From Serratia entomophila (GTDB lineage Bacteria > Pseudomonadota > Gammaproteobacteria > Enterobacterales > Enterobacteriaceae), in assembly GCF_021462285.1 (NCBI RefSeq), contig NZ_CP082787.1:2356001-2420000 (forward strand): 64,000 nucleotides of DNA, in the 5' to 3' direction. The notes under the pieces are model-generated. The model was not told the origin of the DNA, made no database searches, and worked only from the letters and a program-made list of their open reading frames with translations. A program made the position numbers and the translations under genes. This document shows positions 42,332 through 51,803 of the stretch, in pieces. The first letter of the stretch is position 1; every line of letters starts with the position of its first letter.

Positions 42332-43162
42332 TTACAAGCTCAGCGGCCGTTGTGGTTTCGGTGAGCCGCCGTCGCCGCAGCCGATCACCCCCTGGTCAAA
42401 GTCGACGATGGCGCCGGTCATCATGCCGGACTCTTCAGACAGCATAAAAGCCACCGCCCGCGCCACTTCCCGCGGCTTCAGCAACCGGCCGAACGGCTGT
42501 TCCCGCTCGGCCTGCGCCAGCCAGCCGTCGCTGGCGTCATGGTATTGACGCTGGATTTCATTTTCGTGTGGCGTATCCATCCAGCCGATATTGAGGCCGT
42601 TAACCCGGATGCGATTGCGCATCGCGCTGAAGGCGACGTTTTTGGTCAGGGTGATCAACGCCCCCTTCGATGCGGCGTACGGCGCAAGGAACGACTGGCC
42701 GCCGTGCGCGGTAATGGTGATGATGTTCACGATCGCGCCGGCTACCCGGTGTTTGATCATCACTTTGATCGCTTCCTGCATCAGGAAGAAGGGCGCACGG
42801 ATATTCACGGCGAAGATGGCGTCGAACAGCTCGGGAGTGGTGTCGAGGATGGTGCCGCGGTCGGACATCCCGGCGCAGTTCACCAGGCCGTGCAGGGTAC
42901 CGAAGCAGCGTTCCGCCTCGGCGATCACGCTGCGGCAGGCCGCCGGATCGGCGATGTCCGCCGCAATAAAGCGGGCGTTGCAGCCGAGTGCGCGCAGCTT
43001 GTCCACCTGAGCCGCGCCGGCCTGTTGGTTGCGCCCGCACAGCATCAGCCCGGCGGCGCCGCGTTCCGCCAGCAGCTGCGCCACCGCCGCGCCCAATCCC
43101 TGCGTGCCGCCGGTCACCACGTAACAGCCGCCGGAAAACATTTTATTTACATCATCACTCAT
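42332..43162 (-). CDS. SDR-family oxidoreductase
   Basis: A 276-residue short-chain dehydrogenase. 'YVVTGGTQGLGAAVAQLLAERG' is the TGxxxGxG site, 'LVNCAGMSD' the NNAG-equivalent (here NCAG), and 'NIITITAHGGQSFLAPYAASKGAL' holds Tyr and Lys; the usual catalytic Ser of this stretch is replaced by Thr (ITIT). AGGAGG lies eight bases before the ATG at 43162. First gene of a two-gene unit with the PhyH-like enzyme, facing a LacI-type regulator. Confidence 0.85.
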   Translation of the reverse strand: MSDDVNKMFSGGCYVVTGGTQGLGAAVAQLLAERGAAGLMLCGRNQQAGAAQVDKLRALGCNARFIAADIADPAACRSVIAEAERCFGTLHGLVNCAGMSDRGTILDTTPELFDAIFAVNIRAPFFLMQEAIKVMIKHRVAGAIVNIITITAHGGQSFLAPYAASKGALITLTKNVAFSAMRNRIRVNGLNIGWMDTPHENEIQRQYHDASDGWLAQAEREQPFGRLLKPREVARAVAFMLSEESGMMTGAIVDFDQGVIGCGDGGSPKPQRPLSL

Positions 43163-43260
43163 CGCAATAGCCTCCTGTGATTTTTAATTTTAAAAATCAA
43201 TTGGTTGTTTTGGTGTGCAGTCTTGCTATCGATAACCCTAGCATCTACATTTGGTTAACA

Positions 43261-43290
43261 AAACCTCACTAAAACCTCAAAAAGACCTCA
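43261..43290 (+). repeat. Three direct repeats spaced 11 bases, upstream of the LacI-type gene
   Basis: CCTCA occurs at 43264-43268, 43275-43279 and 43286-43290, each preceded by an A-rich AAA(A)/AAGA. The 11-base period is one helical turn. It ends 12 bases before the regulator start and may be an autoregulatory or activator site. Confidence 0.4.
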
Positions 43291-43302
43291 TTCGGGGGCG
43301 CA

Positions 43303-44322
43303 ATGAAATTCTCGATCAAACAGATCGCCGCGCAGGCCGGCGTCAGCAAGGCGACGGTGGATCGCGCGCTGCACCAGCGCGGCAAGGTGCATCCGCAAAC
43401 GTTACGGCGCATCGAGCAGGCGCTGCAGGATCTGGAAAGCCAGCAGCGCAGCCTGTTGGCCAGCGGGCGCACCTTGACGATCGACGTGGTGCTGCATACG
43501 CCGCAGCGCTTCAGCCAGTTGGTGAGCGACGCGCTCTGCAGCCAGCTCGGCGGCTTTGCGCCGTTTCGCATCACGCTGCGTTTCCATATATTCGAGCAGG
43601 CAAACACCGAGGAGTTGGTGGATACGCTGGAGCGTTGCCGCACGCTGGGATCTTATGGGGTGATCCTTAAGGTGAGCGACGAACAGCGGCTGAACGACGC
43701 CGTCGACCGGCTATGGCAGCAGGGTATTCCGGTGGTGACGCTGGTGACCGACCTGCCGCAAAGCCGGCGCATCAGCTACATTGGCATGGACAACCGCGCC
43801 GCCGGGCGCACCGCGGCCTATCTGCTGGCGCGCTGGCTGCCGCCGCAGCCGCAGCGGGTGGCGGTGGTGCTCAGCAGCCAGGGCTTTCGCGGCGAAGAGG
43901 AGCGCGAGAGCGGCTTTCGGCAATGGCTGCGCGAACGCGCGCCGCAGCTGCAGGTGCTGGAGATCAGCGGCGGGCTGGGGGTGCACGGGCCGACGCTGGA
44001 ACGGGTGGCGGATACCCTGCGGCGTTATCCGGATATTCACGCCGTCTACAGCGTCGGCGGCGGCAATTCCGCCATCGTAACGGCGTTTGAACGGCTGCAG
44101 CGGCCGTTGAAGGTGTTTATCGGCCACGATCTGGATCGCGAGAACCGCCAACTGCTGGCGCAGGAGAAAATCGACGCGGTGATCGACCATGATTTACAAA
44201 GAGATGCGCGCGCGGCATTTCAGATAATTCTGCAATACCACGGGTTTATTTCGGGAGAATTCGCCGGTGCGGCATTCTCAAGGGTGAACGTGGTCACGCC
44301 GTTCAATATTGGCATGCCATGA
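43303..44322 (+). CDS. LacI-family transcriptional regulator
   Basis: A 339-residue regulator. The N-terminal helix-turn-helix is 'FSIKQIAAQAGVSKATVDRALHQRGKV' (residues 3-29). The periplasmic-binding-protein-like domain includes 'VVTLVTDLPQSRRISYIGMDNRAAGRTAAYLLARWL' and 'AVYSVGGGNSAIVTAFE'. The sugar-binding fold suggests a carbohydrate or polyol inducer. It is divergent from the SDR-PhyH pair, which it probably controls. A GGGGG run serves as ribosome site. Confidence 0.9.
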   Translation: MKFSIKQIAAQAGVSKATVDRALHQRGKVHPQTLRRIEQALQDLESQQRSLLASGRTLTIDVVLHTPQRFSQLVSDALCSQLGGFAPFRITLRFHIFEQANTEELVDTLERCRTLGSYGVILKVSDEQRLNDAVDRLWQQGIPVVTLVTDLPQSRRISYIGMDNRAAGRTAAYLLARWLPPQPQRVAVVLSSQGFRGEEERESGFRQWLRERAPQLQVLEISGGLGVHGPTLERVADTLRRYPDIHAVYSVGGGNSAIVTAFERLQRPLKVFIGHDLDRENRQLLAQEKIDAVIDHDLQRDARAAFQIILQYHGFISGEFAGAAFSRVNVVTPFNIGMP

Positions 44323-44385
44323 CGGTTTTATTTCAGGGCTAAGTTATGCGATGCTTAAGCATTGTTTATGCAAAAGGATCCCCGC

Positions 44386-44817
44386 ATGTCCGATCTTTCC
44401 CGTTGCGCCTTCAGCGAAGGCAGCGTTGCCTTGCCGGAAGGCTATGCCGACCGCACCGTCAACGTGCTGTTGGCCGGCGATGAGGTTTCCCCTTCGATCA
44501 ATATTTCCCGCGATGCGCTGCAACCGGCGGAAGCCCTCGACGGCTACGTCAGCCGCCAACTGGAGGCGTTGGGCCAGGGCCTGAAGGGCTGGGCGTTCAA
44601 AAGCCGCGAACCGGCGGCCTTGGGCGGCGGCCTGCTGGCCGGCGAATGGGTGCGCGCCAGCTACCTGCGCGACGGCAAACGCATCTGGCAGAACCAGGCG
44701 GTGTTTGCGCTGGCGGATGGCCGGGTGCTGGTGTTTACCCTGGCGATGGCGCGCAAGCTGACGCCGCATGACGACGCGCTGCTGCAGCAGGTGCTGAACA
44801 GCTACCGGATGGCTTAA
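44386..44817 (+). CDS. EagR-type chaperone (DUF1795/DcrB domain) for the Rhs effector
   Basis: A 143-residue cytosolic protein of the DUF1795 family. EagR dimers bind the N-terminal membrane helices of Rhs effectors and are needed to load them on VgrG of the type VI secretion system. Visible are 'SEGSVALPEGYADRTVNVLL' and the C-terminal 'LTPHDDALLQQVLNSYRM', both typical. ATG 44386 is used because AAGGA lies seven bases before it; an upstream in-frame ATG lacks a ribosome site. It lies 32 bases before the rhs gene, whose product has exactly such N-terminal helices. Confidence 0.87.
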   Translation: MSDLSRCAFSEGSVALPEGYADRTVNVLLAGDEVSPSINISRDALQPAEALDGYVSRQLEALGQGLKGWAFKSREPAALGGGLLAGEWVRASYLRDGKRIWQNQAVFALADGRVLVFTLAMARKLTPHDDALLQQVLNSYRMA

Positions 44818-44849
44818 GCGATGGCACTAATACGTAAAAGGAACTTACG

Positions 44850-47800
44850 ATGACCGAAGCGGCGCGCGTCGGCGATACCATTGGGCATTCCCACGCCCTG
44901 GCGGGGATGATCGCCGGGACCCTCGTCGGCGGCCTGATCGCCGCCGCCGGTGCGGTGGCAGCGGGCGCGCTGTTTGTCGCCGGCCTGGCGGCTTCTTGCG
45001 TGGGTGTGGGGGTGTTGTTGATCGGCGCCAGCCTGGCGGTGGGGTATCTCACCGGGGAGGCGGCCACGGCGGCGCGTGACGGCATTGCCGGCGCCGGGGC
45101 GGGCAGCCTGACGCCGAAGGGCAAGATTGCCACCGGCTCGCACAACGTATTTATCAACGGCAAACCGGCGGCCATCGCCACCCTCAGCCAGGTGGCGTGC
45201 AGCGACGACGGCCCGAGCATGCAGATGGCGCAGGGGTCCGACAACGTCAGCATCAACGGCCAGCCCGCCTCGCGCGTGGGGGATAAAACCAACTGCGACG
45301 CGCAGGTGATGGAGGGTTCGCCCAACGTATCGATCGGCGGCGGCACTACCACCACCTTGCCGATTAAACCCGAAGTGCCGGAGTGGCTGTACAAGGTTTC
45401 CGATTTAACGCTGCTGTTCGCCGGGCTGGTCGGCGGCGTGGGCGGCGCGGTAGGCAAGTTGGGCGCGCTGGGTAAAATGCTCAGCAAGCTGCCTGGCATC
45501 AATAAGCTGGGGCGCATCGCCTGCCGGGCGGGCGCGCTGATGACCGCCACCGCCGCGGTCGGCATTATCGCCCGGCCGGTGGATATCGTCAGCGGCCAGA
45601 AGTTTCTCGACGGCGACGACGAACTCGATTTTGTGCTGCCCTCCCGTCTGCCGGTGGCCTGGCAGCGCTACTGGCGCAGCGGCAACCCCGGCGACAGCGT
45701 GCTGGGCCGCGGCTGGAGCCTGTTCTGGGAGAGCAGCCTGCAAACCTATCAGGAAGGCCTGGTGTGGCGCGCGCCTTCAGGCGATTACGTTTCCTTCCCG
45801 CTGGTGCCGCGCGGGCACAAAACCTACTGCGAAGCCGAAAAGTGTTGGCTGATGCACAACGACGACGGCAGCTGGCAGCTGTTTGACGTCGGCGAACAGA
45901 TTTACCACTACCCGCCGCTGGCGGGCGACCAGCCCAGCCGCCTCAGCATGATTACCGACGCCATCGGCAATGCCAGCTCATTGTTTTACCACGAAGACGG
46001 CCGGCTGCTCGAACTGGTGGACAGCGCCGGGCAACGCCTGGCGTGCCGCTACCTGAACGGCCGCCTGAGCGAGGTGGTGCTGCAAACCGCCGAAGGCGAA
46101 CTGCCGCTGGCGCATTACGGCTACGATGAACAAGGCCAACTGGTGACGGTGAGCAACCGCGCCGGCGAGGTGACGCGGCGTTTCAGCTGGCGCGACGGGC
46201 TGATGGCCAGCCACCAGGACGCCGCCGGCCTGCTGAACGAATACCTGTGGCAGGAGATCGCGGGTTTGCCGCGGGTGGTGGCGTATCGCAACAGCGCCGG
46301 CGAGCGGCTGGACTTCGGCTATGATTTCGCCGGCGGCCGCCGCAGCGCTACCCGCGAAGACGGCAAGCGGGCGGACTGGCAGCTGGATGACGACGACAAC
46401 GTGGCGCAGTTCATCGACTTCGATCGGCGCCGCTACGGTTTTATCTACCAAAGCGGCGAACTGTGCAGCGTGCTGCTGCCCGGCGGCGCCCAGCGCCAGA
46501 GCACATGGGACGCCTACGGCCGCATGTTGTCGGAAACCGATCCGCTCGGCCGCACCACGCAGTATCAATACTCGCGCAACAGTGGGCGGTTGTTCTCCGT
46601 CACCTATCCCGACGGCAGCCGCGAATGCCAGCACTGGGATGCGCTGGGCCGGCCGACCCGCTATGTGGACGCGCTGGACAACGCCACGCACTATCACTAC
46701 CCGGATGACGAAGAGAGCCTGCCGAGCCGCGTGATCGACGCGCTGGGCGGCGAGGTGAAGCTGGAATGGAACGGGCGCGGGCTGCTGACGCGCTATACCG
46801 ACTGTTCCGGCAGCGTGACCGGCTACGCCTACGACTCTCGGGGCCAGCTGACCGCACAGACCGATGCCGAAGGCCATGTGACCCGCTACCGGTGGGATGA
46901 CGGCGGGCGGCTGCATACCCTGATCCAGCCGGACGGCAGCGAAGAGCGCTTCAACTGGAATGAGCGCGGCCAGCTGGCCGAGCATCAGGATGCGCTGGGC
47001 AGCCTGACCCGCTGGCAGTACAACGCGCTGGGCCTGCCGAGCAGCGTGACCGACCGCATCAACCGCACCCGCCGTTACCACTACAGCCCGCAAGGCTGGC
47101 TGACGCGGCTGGAAAACGGCAACGGCGGCGAATATCAATTCAGCTACGACGCCGTGGGGCGCGTGCTGGCCGAGCAGCGGCCGGACCAGGTCAGCAATTA
47201 TTACCGCTACGGCGCGGCGGGGTTGCTGGAGGAGCATCGCGAAGTTGGCCTGCCAGGCGGCGCCGGCGAGCTGGCGCAGCGCGTGCAGCGCTTCCGCTTC
47301 GACGAAGCCGGGCAGCTGGCGTGGCGCGGCAACGCCAGCGCGGAATGGCATTATCGCTTTGACGCCATGGGGCGGCTGAGCCGGTTGACCCGCACCCCGA
47401 CGGCGCTTGGGGTGACGCAGGGCATCGAGGAAGACAGCGTCAGCATGCGCTACGACGCGGCCGGGCGGCTGCTCAGCGAACAGGGCGTAAACGGCGAGCT
47501 GCAGTACCAGTGGGATGCGCTGGCCAACCTGCAGGCGCTGACCCTGCCGCAGGGGGACCGCCTGCAGTGGCTGTATTACGGTTCCGGCCATGCCAGCGCC
47601 ATCAAATTCAACCAGCAGGTGGTGAGCGAGTTCACCCGCGATCGCCTGCACCGGGAAACCGGCCGCAGCCAGGGCGCGCTGCAGCAACAGCGGCGCTATG
47701 ACCAGATGGGGCGCCGCAGCTGGCAAAGCAGCGCCTTCGGCCACGACAAGCTGACCCGGCCGGAAGACGGCGCGCTGTGGCGGGCATTCCGCTATACCGG

Positions 47801-49118
47801 GCGCGGCGAGCTGGCCGGCGTTAGCGATGCGCTGCGCGGCGAGGTGCACTACGGCTACGACGCCGAAGGCCGCCTGCTGCAGCATCGCGAGCCCGCGCAG
47901 GGCAAGCCGGGCAGCCGGCTGGTGTACGACATGGCGGATAACCTGCTGGGGGAAAAAGGCCCCAACAGCGACGTGGAAACGCACCTGCCGCTGGCGCCTG
48001 TCGCCGACAACCGCCTGACGCATTGGCAGAAGTTGTTCTACCGTTACGACGCCTGGGGCAACCTGATCAGCCGGCGCAACGGCATTTATGAGCAGCACTA
48101 TCGCTACGACGCCGATAACCGGCTGATACAGGCGCGCGGCCGCGGGCCGCAGGGCGAGTTCGACGCGCAGTATCACTACGACGCGCTGGGCCGCCGCAGC
48201 CGCAAAGTGGTGCAGCATAAAGGCAAAGCGGCGCAGACTACGCGCTTTGTGTGGCAGGGTTACCGGCTGCTGCAGGAGCAGCGGGCAGACGGCAGCCGCC
48301 GCAGCTGGAGCTACGATCCGGCCAGCCCGTGGAGCCCGTTGGCGGCGCTGGAGCAGGCGGGCGACAGCCGTTCGGCGGAGATATATTGGTACCACACGGA
48401 TCTGAACAGCGCGCCGCTGGAGGTGACCGACGCGGCGGGCAATCTGTGCTGGTCCGGGCAATACGACACCTTCGGCAAGCTGCAGGGGCAAACGGTAGCG
48501 GGCGCGGCCAGGCGCAATGGCGCGCAGTACGATCAGCCGCTGCGCTACGCCGGGCAGTACCAGGACGACGAAAGCGGCCTGCACTATAATTTATTCCGCT
48601 ACTACGAACCGGAGGTGGGGCGCTTTACCACGCAGGATCCGATAGGGCTGCGCGGCGGGCTAAATCTTTATCAGTATGCGCCGAACCCGCTGATGTGGGT
48701 GGATCCGTATGGGTTGAATATTGAGTGGGTTAATCCTTCGTCATTGAATTATTCGCAAGCATATATATCTGACAACGTAACTGGATATATACATGATATG
48801 TCAAACAATAATTGGGATTGGAATCGAAGCGGACCATTAAATGTTGCTGAGGTGAATGGGCAATTAGTATCTCTAGATAATCGCAGATTATATGCAGCGC
48901 AGATGGCTAATGTAGAATCCGTGCCAATTAAGAGGGTTAATTTGTCTGATTCGTTACCACCGCCAGCCACTGGGGGGACTTATGGGAGCAACCTTAATAA
49001 AAAATTAAACTCTAAACCTAAGAATTCTGATGTTCCTAGAATCCAGTTACCAGCAACTGGAACACCTAATAAGCCAACAATTGTTAGCAAGAACAAAAAA
49101 TCGGGAAGTTGCAAATGA
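44850..49118 (+). CDS. rhs: PAAR-Rhs type VI secretion effector, full length
   Basis: A 1422-residue effector. Residues 15-75 are Gly/Ala-rich membrane helices (the EagR ligand). The PAAR spike domain follows (about 85-170, 'GSHNVFINGKPAAIAT', 'CSDDGPSMQMAQGSDNVSI'), then a second helical hairpin (about 185-250). The Rhs/YD-repeat shell runs about 260-1270 and ends with 'DPIGLRGGLNLYQYAPNPLM' and 'WVDPYGL', the self-cleavage border. The last about 135 residues are the toxin tip, AT-rich at DNA level; it has 'NVAEVNGQLVSLDNRRLYAA' and no catalytic family I can name for sure. The stop overlaps the immunity gene start (ATGA). Confidence 0.93.
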   Translation: MTEAARVGDTIGHSHALAGMIAGTLVGGLIAAAGAVAAGALFVAGLAASCVGVGVLLIGASLAVGYLTGEAATAARDGIAGAGAGSLTPKGKIATGSHNVFINGKPAAIATLSQVACSDDGPSMQMAQGSDNVSINGQPASRVGDKTNCDAQVMEGSPNVSIGGGTTTTLPIKPEVPEWLYKVSDLTLLFAGLVGGVGGAVGKLGALGKMLSKLPGINKLGRIACRAGALMTATAAVGIIARPVDIVSGQKFLDGDDELDFVLPSRLPVAWQRYWRSGNPGDSVLGRGWSLFWESSLQTYQEGLVWRAPSGDYVSFPLVPRGHKTYCEAEKCWLMHNDDGSWQLFDVGEQIYHYPPLAGDQPSRLSMITDAIGNASSLFYHEDGRLLELVDSAGQRLACRYLNGRLSEVVLQTAEGELPLAHYGYDEQGQLVTVSNRAGEVTRRFSWRDGLMASHQDAAGLLNEYLWQEIAGLPRVVAYRNSAGERLDFGYDFAGGRRSATREDGKRADWQLDDDDNVAQFIDFDRRRYGFIYQSGELCSVLLPGGAQRQSTWDAYGRMLSETDPLGRTTQYQYSRNSGRLFSVTYPDGSRECQHWDALGRPTRYVDALDNATHYHYPDDEESLPSRVIDALGGEVKLEWNGRGLLTRYTDCSGSVTGYAYDSRGQLTAQTDAEGHVTRYRWDDGGRLHTLIQPDGSEERFNWNERGQLAEHQDALGSLTRWQYNALGLPSSVTDRINRTRRYHYSPQGWLTRLENGNGGEYQFSYDAVGRVLAEQRPDQVSNYYRYGAAGLLEEHREVGLPGGAGELAQRVQRFRFDEAGQLAWRGNASAEWHYRFDAMGRLSRLTRTPTALGVTQGIEEDSVSMRYDAAGRLLSEQGVNGELQYQWDALANLQALTLPQGDRLQWLYYGSGHASAIKFNQQVVSEFTRDRLHRETGRSQGALQQQRRYDQMGRRSWQSSAFGHDKLTRPEDGALWRAFRYTGRGELAGVSDALRGEVHYGYDAEGRLLQHREPAQGKPGSRLVYDMADNLLGEKGPNSDVETHLPLAPVADNRLTHWQKLFYRYDAWGNLISRRNGIYEQHYRYDADNRLIQARGRGPQGEFDAQYHYDALGRRSRKVVQHKGKAAQTTRFVWQGYRLLQEQRADGSRRSWSYDPASPWSPLAALEQAGDSRSAEIYWYHTDLNSAPLEVTDAAGNLCWSGQYDTFGKLQGQTVAGAARRNGAQYDQPLRYAGQYQDDESGLHYNLFRYYEPEVGRFTTQDPIGLRGGLNLYQYAPNPLMWVDPYGLNIEWVNPSSLNYSQAYISDNVTGYIHDMSNNNWDWNRSGPLNVAEVNGQLVSLDNRRLYAAQMANVESVPIKRVNLSDSLPPPATGGTYGSNLNKKLNSKPKNSDVPRIQLPATGTPNKPTIVSKNKKSGSCK

Positions 49119-49591
49119 GAGCTAAAGAAATACAGGGTAAGTGGGAAGACAATCAACTGATAGGATTAGATGTAATTGTTAATGAAATGGGTGCTGTAAG
49201 AGAGATTGATATTGAATTTGATGTGAATTATAATTTCAAAAACACTTTTAATAAAGAGTATAGTATTTCATTCGGTAATGAGACAACCTTAAGTGAATTG
49301 ATTGAGCAATATGACGAAGTATGGTCAGAGATTCAAGTAAATAACAAGGTTCAGCTTCCTAGTGGTGACTTTTTACTATGTGGTGAGGGCGAAATGGGCA
49401 ATGAAGGGTTTATTGCACGTACAGATGGGATCAACAACTTAAAATGGTTCATGTATTCAACAACCTCTAATCCTTTTGTCGATATTATAGAGGCTGATGA
49501 AATTTTCTATATTCAATCCACACTGGGTTTCTATCTTTGCCTTGACATTATCAATAATAACATATCCATAACTAATGAAAAGAATTGGTGA
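49115..49591 (+). CDS. Immunity protein for the full-length Rhs toxin
   Basis: A 158-residue acidic protein (MRAKEIQGKWEDNQLIGLDV...), AT-rich, no signal peptide. It overlaps the rhs stop by four bases, the usual arrangement of an Rhs cognate immunity gene. I do not recognise a family; the function rests on position. I chose the ATG at 49115; a TTG at 49109 is in frame. Confidence 0.7.
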   Translation: MRAKEIQGKWEDNQLIGLDVIVNEMGAVREIDIEFDVNYNFKNTFNKEYSISFGNETTLSELIEQYDEVWSEIQVNNKVQLPSGDFLLCGEGEMGNEGFIARTDGINNLKWFMYSTTSNPFVDIIEADEIFYIQSTLGFYLCLDIINNNISITNEKNW

Positions 49592-49664
49592 GGGTTTTAA
49601 ATTGATTGGCGTATTTCTGAAAGGATCGTTTTTTTGTTTTTTTTGGCTAAATATTAGATGGAAT

Positions 49665-49749
49665 ATTAAAGCTTGAAAATTAAATATCCGGCTCTTTAAA
49701 AATAAAATATAGCAAGAGTAAACGCAATAAATAGATGTTAGTTGCATCA
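49665..49749 (+). repeat. Junction repeat before displaced cassette 1
   Basis: AT-rich segment with AAAGCTTGAAAA, then CTCTTTAAAAATAA (from 49692), then AAGAGTAAA and TTAGTTGCA, ending exactly where identity to the rhs core starts (AAGGCC, 49750; core copy at 47866). About 85 bases resemble the junction at 55578-55660. Confidence 0.6.
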
Positions 49750-49805
49750 AAGGCCGCCTGCTGCAGCATCGCGAGCCCGCGCAGGGCAAGCCGGGCAGCC
49801 GGCTG

Positions 49806-50951
49806 GTGTACGACATGGCGGATAACCTGCTGGGGGAAAAAGGCCCCAACAGCGACGTGGAAACGCACCTGCCGCTGGCGCCTGTCGCCGACAACCGCCT
49901 GACGCATTGGCAGAGGTTGTTCTACCGTTACGACGCCTGGGGCAACCTGATCAGCCGGCGCAACGGCATTTATGAGCAGCACTATCGCTACGACGCCGAT
50001 AATCGGCTGATACAGGCGCGCGGCCGTGGGCCGCAGGGCGAGTTCGACGCGCAGTATCACTACGACGCGCTGGGCCGCCGCAGCCGCAAAGTGGTGCAGC
50101 ATAAAGGCAAAGCGGCGCAGACTACGCGCTTTCTGTGGCAGGGATACCGGCTGCTGCAGGAACAGCGGGCAGACGGCAGCCGCCGCAGCTGGAGCTACGA
50201 TCCGGCCAGCCCGTGGAGCCCATTGGCGGCGCTGGAGCAGGCGGGCGACAGCCGTTCGGCGGAGATTTACTGGTACCACACCGATCTGAACAGCGCGCCG
50301 CTGGAGGTAACCGACGCGGCGGGTAACCTGTGCTGGTCCGGGCAATACGACACCTTCGGCAAGCTGCAGGGGCAAACGGTAGCGGGCGCGGCCAGGCGCA
50401 ATGGCGCGCAGTACGATCAGCCGCTGCGCTACGCCGGGCAGTACCAGGACGACGAAAGCGGCCTGCACTATAATTTATTCCGCTACTACGAACCGGAGGT
50501 GGGGCGCTTTACCACGCAGGATCCGATAGGGTTGCGCGGCGGGCTGAACCTTTATCAGTATGCGCCGAACCCGCTGATGTGGGTGGATCCGCTGGGGTTG
50601 AGTTGTGGCATTGCTGGTTCAGTAAAATGGAAAGGATTTAATCCTAAAATTAATCCCAAAACTAAATTGTCTGGGTTACAAGGTCATTATCAGAAACATG
50701 GGCATGAGTTTGGGGATATTACACAAAACCAATATCTATCAAAGGCGAAAGATTTTGCCACAAAAGAATTAACTCCATCAATGCAAGAGGCTAAAGTAGG
50801 GAGCTTTGTAGTAAGGCATGATAAGAGTACTGGAGAAATATTTGTTGGTCATATGGGGAAACGAGAAATGAGAACATACTATAAAGATGATGGGCGTTCT
50901 CCAGATGCATTTAAAGATGCTGTCGATTTAGCTGGATTAACAGGAGGGTGA
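49806..50951 (+). CDS. Displaced Rhs C-terminal cassette 1, BECR-fold-like RNase tip
   Basis: A start-poor open frame (first possible start GTG 49806; identity to the rhs core begins at 49749). It copies the last about 285 residues of the core up to 'WVDPLGL' and then has a new tip of about 115 residues. The tip contains 'GHYQKHGHEFGDITQNQYLS' and 'FVVRHDKSTGEIFVGHMG', a pattern I associate with barnase/EndoU/colicin-E5/RelE (BECR) toxins. It lacks the PAAR and membrane parts, so it cannot be secreted as it stands; recombination with the full rhs would swap the tip in. The stop meets the next gene. Confidence 0.7.
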   Translation: MYDMADNLLGEKGPNSDVETHLPLAPVADNRLTHWQRLFYRYDAWGNLISRRNGIYEQHYRYDADNRLIQARGRGPQGEFDAQYHYDALGRRSRKVVQHKGKAAQTTRFLWQGYRLLQEQRADGSRRSWSYDPASPWSPLAALEQAGDSRSAEIYWYHTDLNSAPLEVTDAAGNLCWSGQYDTFGKLQGQTVAGAARRNGAQYDQPLRYAGQYQDDESGLHYNLFRYYEPEVGRFTTQDPIGLRGGLNLYQYAPNPLMWVDPLGLSCGIAGSVKWKGFNPKINPKTKLSGLQGHYQKHGHEFGDITQNQYLSKAKDFATKELTPSMQEAKVGSFVVRHDKSTGEIFVGHMGKREMRTYYKDDGRSPDAFKDAVDLAGLTGG

Positions 50952-50953
50952 CA

Positions 50954-51457
50954 ATGAAAATAGAATTTACTTATAGTGAAGTCGTGGATTTTTTATCTTC
51001 TTATAACATGTTTTCTTTAAAACCGAATGAACGCACAAGAGTATTATTTGAAAATGGTGTTATAGATAGTGACGATGTGGCACTGGCCAAAAAACAAGAA
51101 TTTAATCTGGAGATAAAAGATGCTTATATAATATCACCTTTAATTATAAATAAGTACTTGGAGCACGAGGTTGAAGTTATTACTGGAAACTCCATAGAGA
51201 TAATCGATCACAAAGATGAAGATATTCATGGATTGGCATGTAACGCATGCAATTATGTTGTTTTTGAAAGTAAAGAAGACGCTTTTTTTGAAGTTTGCCC
51301 TGTTTGTGGATGGCAAAACGATGGCTCAGACCCAAATGATCACAGTAGTGCAAATAAGACTATTATGCATGAATATATAAAATCCATGGAATTTAAAAAA
51401 TTAATTTCTGAAGGAGAGGGTATGTATAAGAGAGTAAATGTTCCACTTATTCCCTAG
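50954..51457 (+). CDS. Immunity protein with a CPCC-type Cys-rich domain (cassette 1)
   Basis: A 167-residue AT-rich protein. The C-terminal half has 'LACNACNYVVFESKEDAFFE' and 'VCPVCGWQNDGSDPNDHSSA', a two-CxxC zinc-ribbon of the CPCC family often found in toxin immunity loci. GGAGG is six bases before the ATG at 50954, two bases after the toxin stop. Expected to neutralise the cassette 1 toxin. Confidence 0.72.
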   Translation: MKIEFTYSEVVDFLSSYNMFSLKPNERTRVLFENGVIDSDDVALAKKQEFNLEIKDAYIISPLIINKYLEHEVEVITGNSIEIIDHKDEDIHGLACNACNYVVFESKEDAFFEVCPVCGWQNDGSDPNDHSSANKTIMHEYIKSMEFKKLISEGEGMYKRVNVPLIP

Positions 51458-51464
51458 CTTAACG

Positions 51465-51803
51465 ATGAAATTTCATCTAATCAATTTGTCTAAAGATAAA
51501 TGGGGGCACGATATGGCCCCTAAAGAAATGAAGGAGTTACATAAAACAGTAGACAATATCAAGTTGCACAGGCCGGCTTATGCAAGAGATGGCATTGAAT
51601 TTGAAAATAATTATCGTATATCACCGAATAGTCAGCGACTAGATACAGGTAGTGGGCCATATAGAGAATGGACGGTTAAGACCCCAGGTGTTGGTAATCG
51701 AGGTGCAAGACGTATTGTTGTTGATAAAGCGACCAGGAAAGCTTACTACAGTCATGACCATTACGATTCCTTTATAGAAATAGATCTTGCAGGGTGGAAA
51801 TGA
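51465..51803 (+). CDS. Barnase-like ribonuclease tip without Rhs core (cassette 2)
   Basis: A 112-residue frame (another in-frame ATG at 51438). 'YREWTVKTPGVGNRGARRIV' and 'YYSHDHYDSF' fit the microbial ribonuclease (barnase/RNase Sa) active site: Glu68, Arg79, Arg82/83 and His99 are all present. It directly follows the cassette 1 immunity gene and carries no rhs core copy. The N-terminal 30 residues may be leftovers of a lost fusion. It may be a silent gene piece or a weakly translated toxin. A barstar-like gene follows. Confidence 0.68.
   Translation: MKFHLINLSKDKWGHDMAPKEMKELHKTVDNIKLHRPAYARDGIEFENNYRISPNSQRLDTGSGPYREWTVKTPGVGNRGARRIVVDKATRKAYYSHDHYDSFIEIDLAGWK

Noticed and set aside
45978..48584. 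868-codon minus-strand open frame across the rhs core, repeated opposite each cassette
   Set aside because: Antisense shadow of the YD-repeat core; it repeats only because the core repeats.
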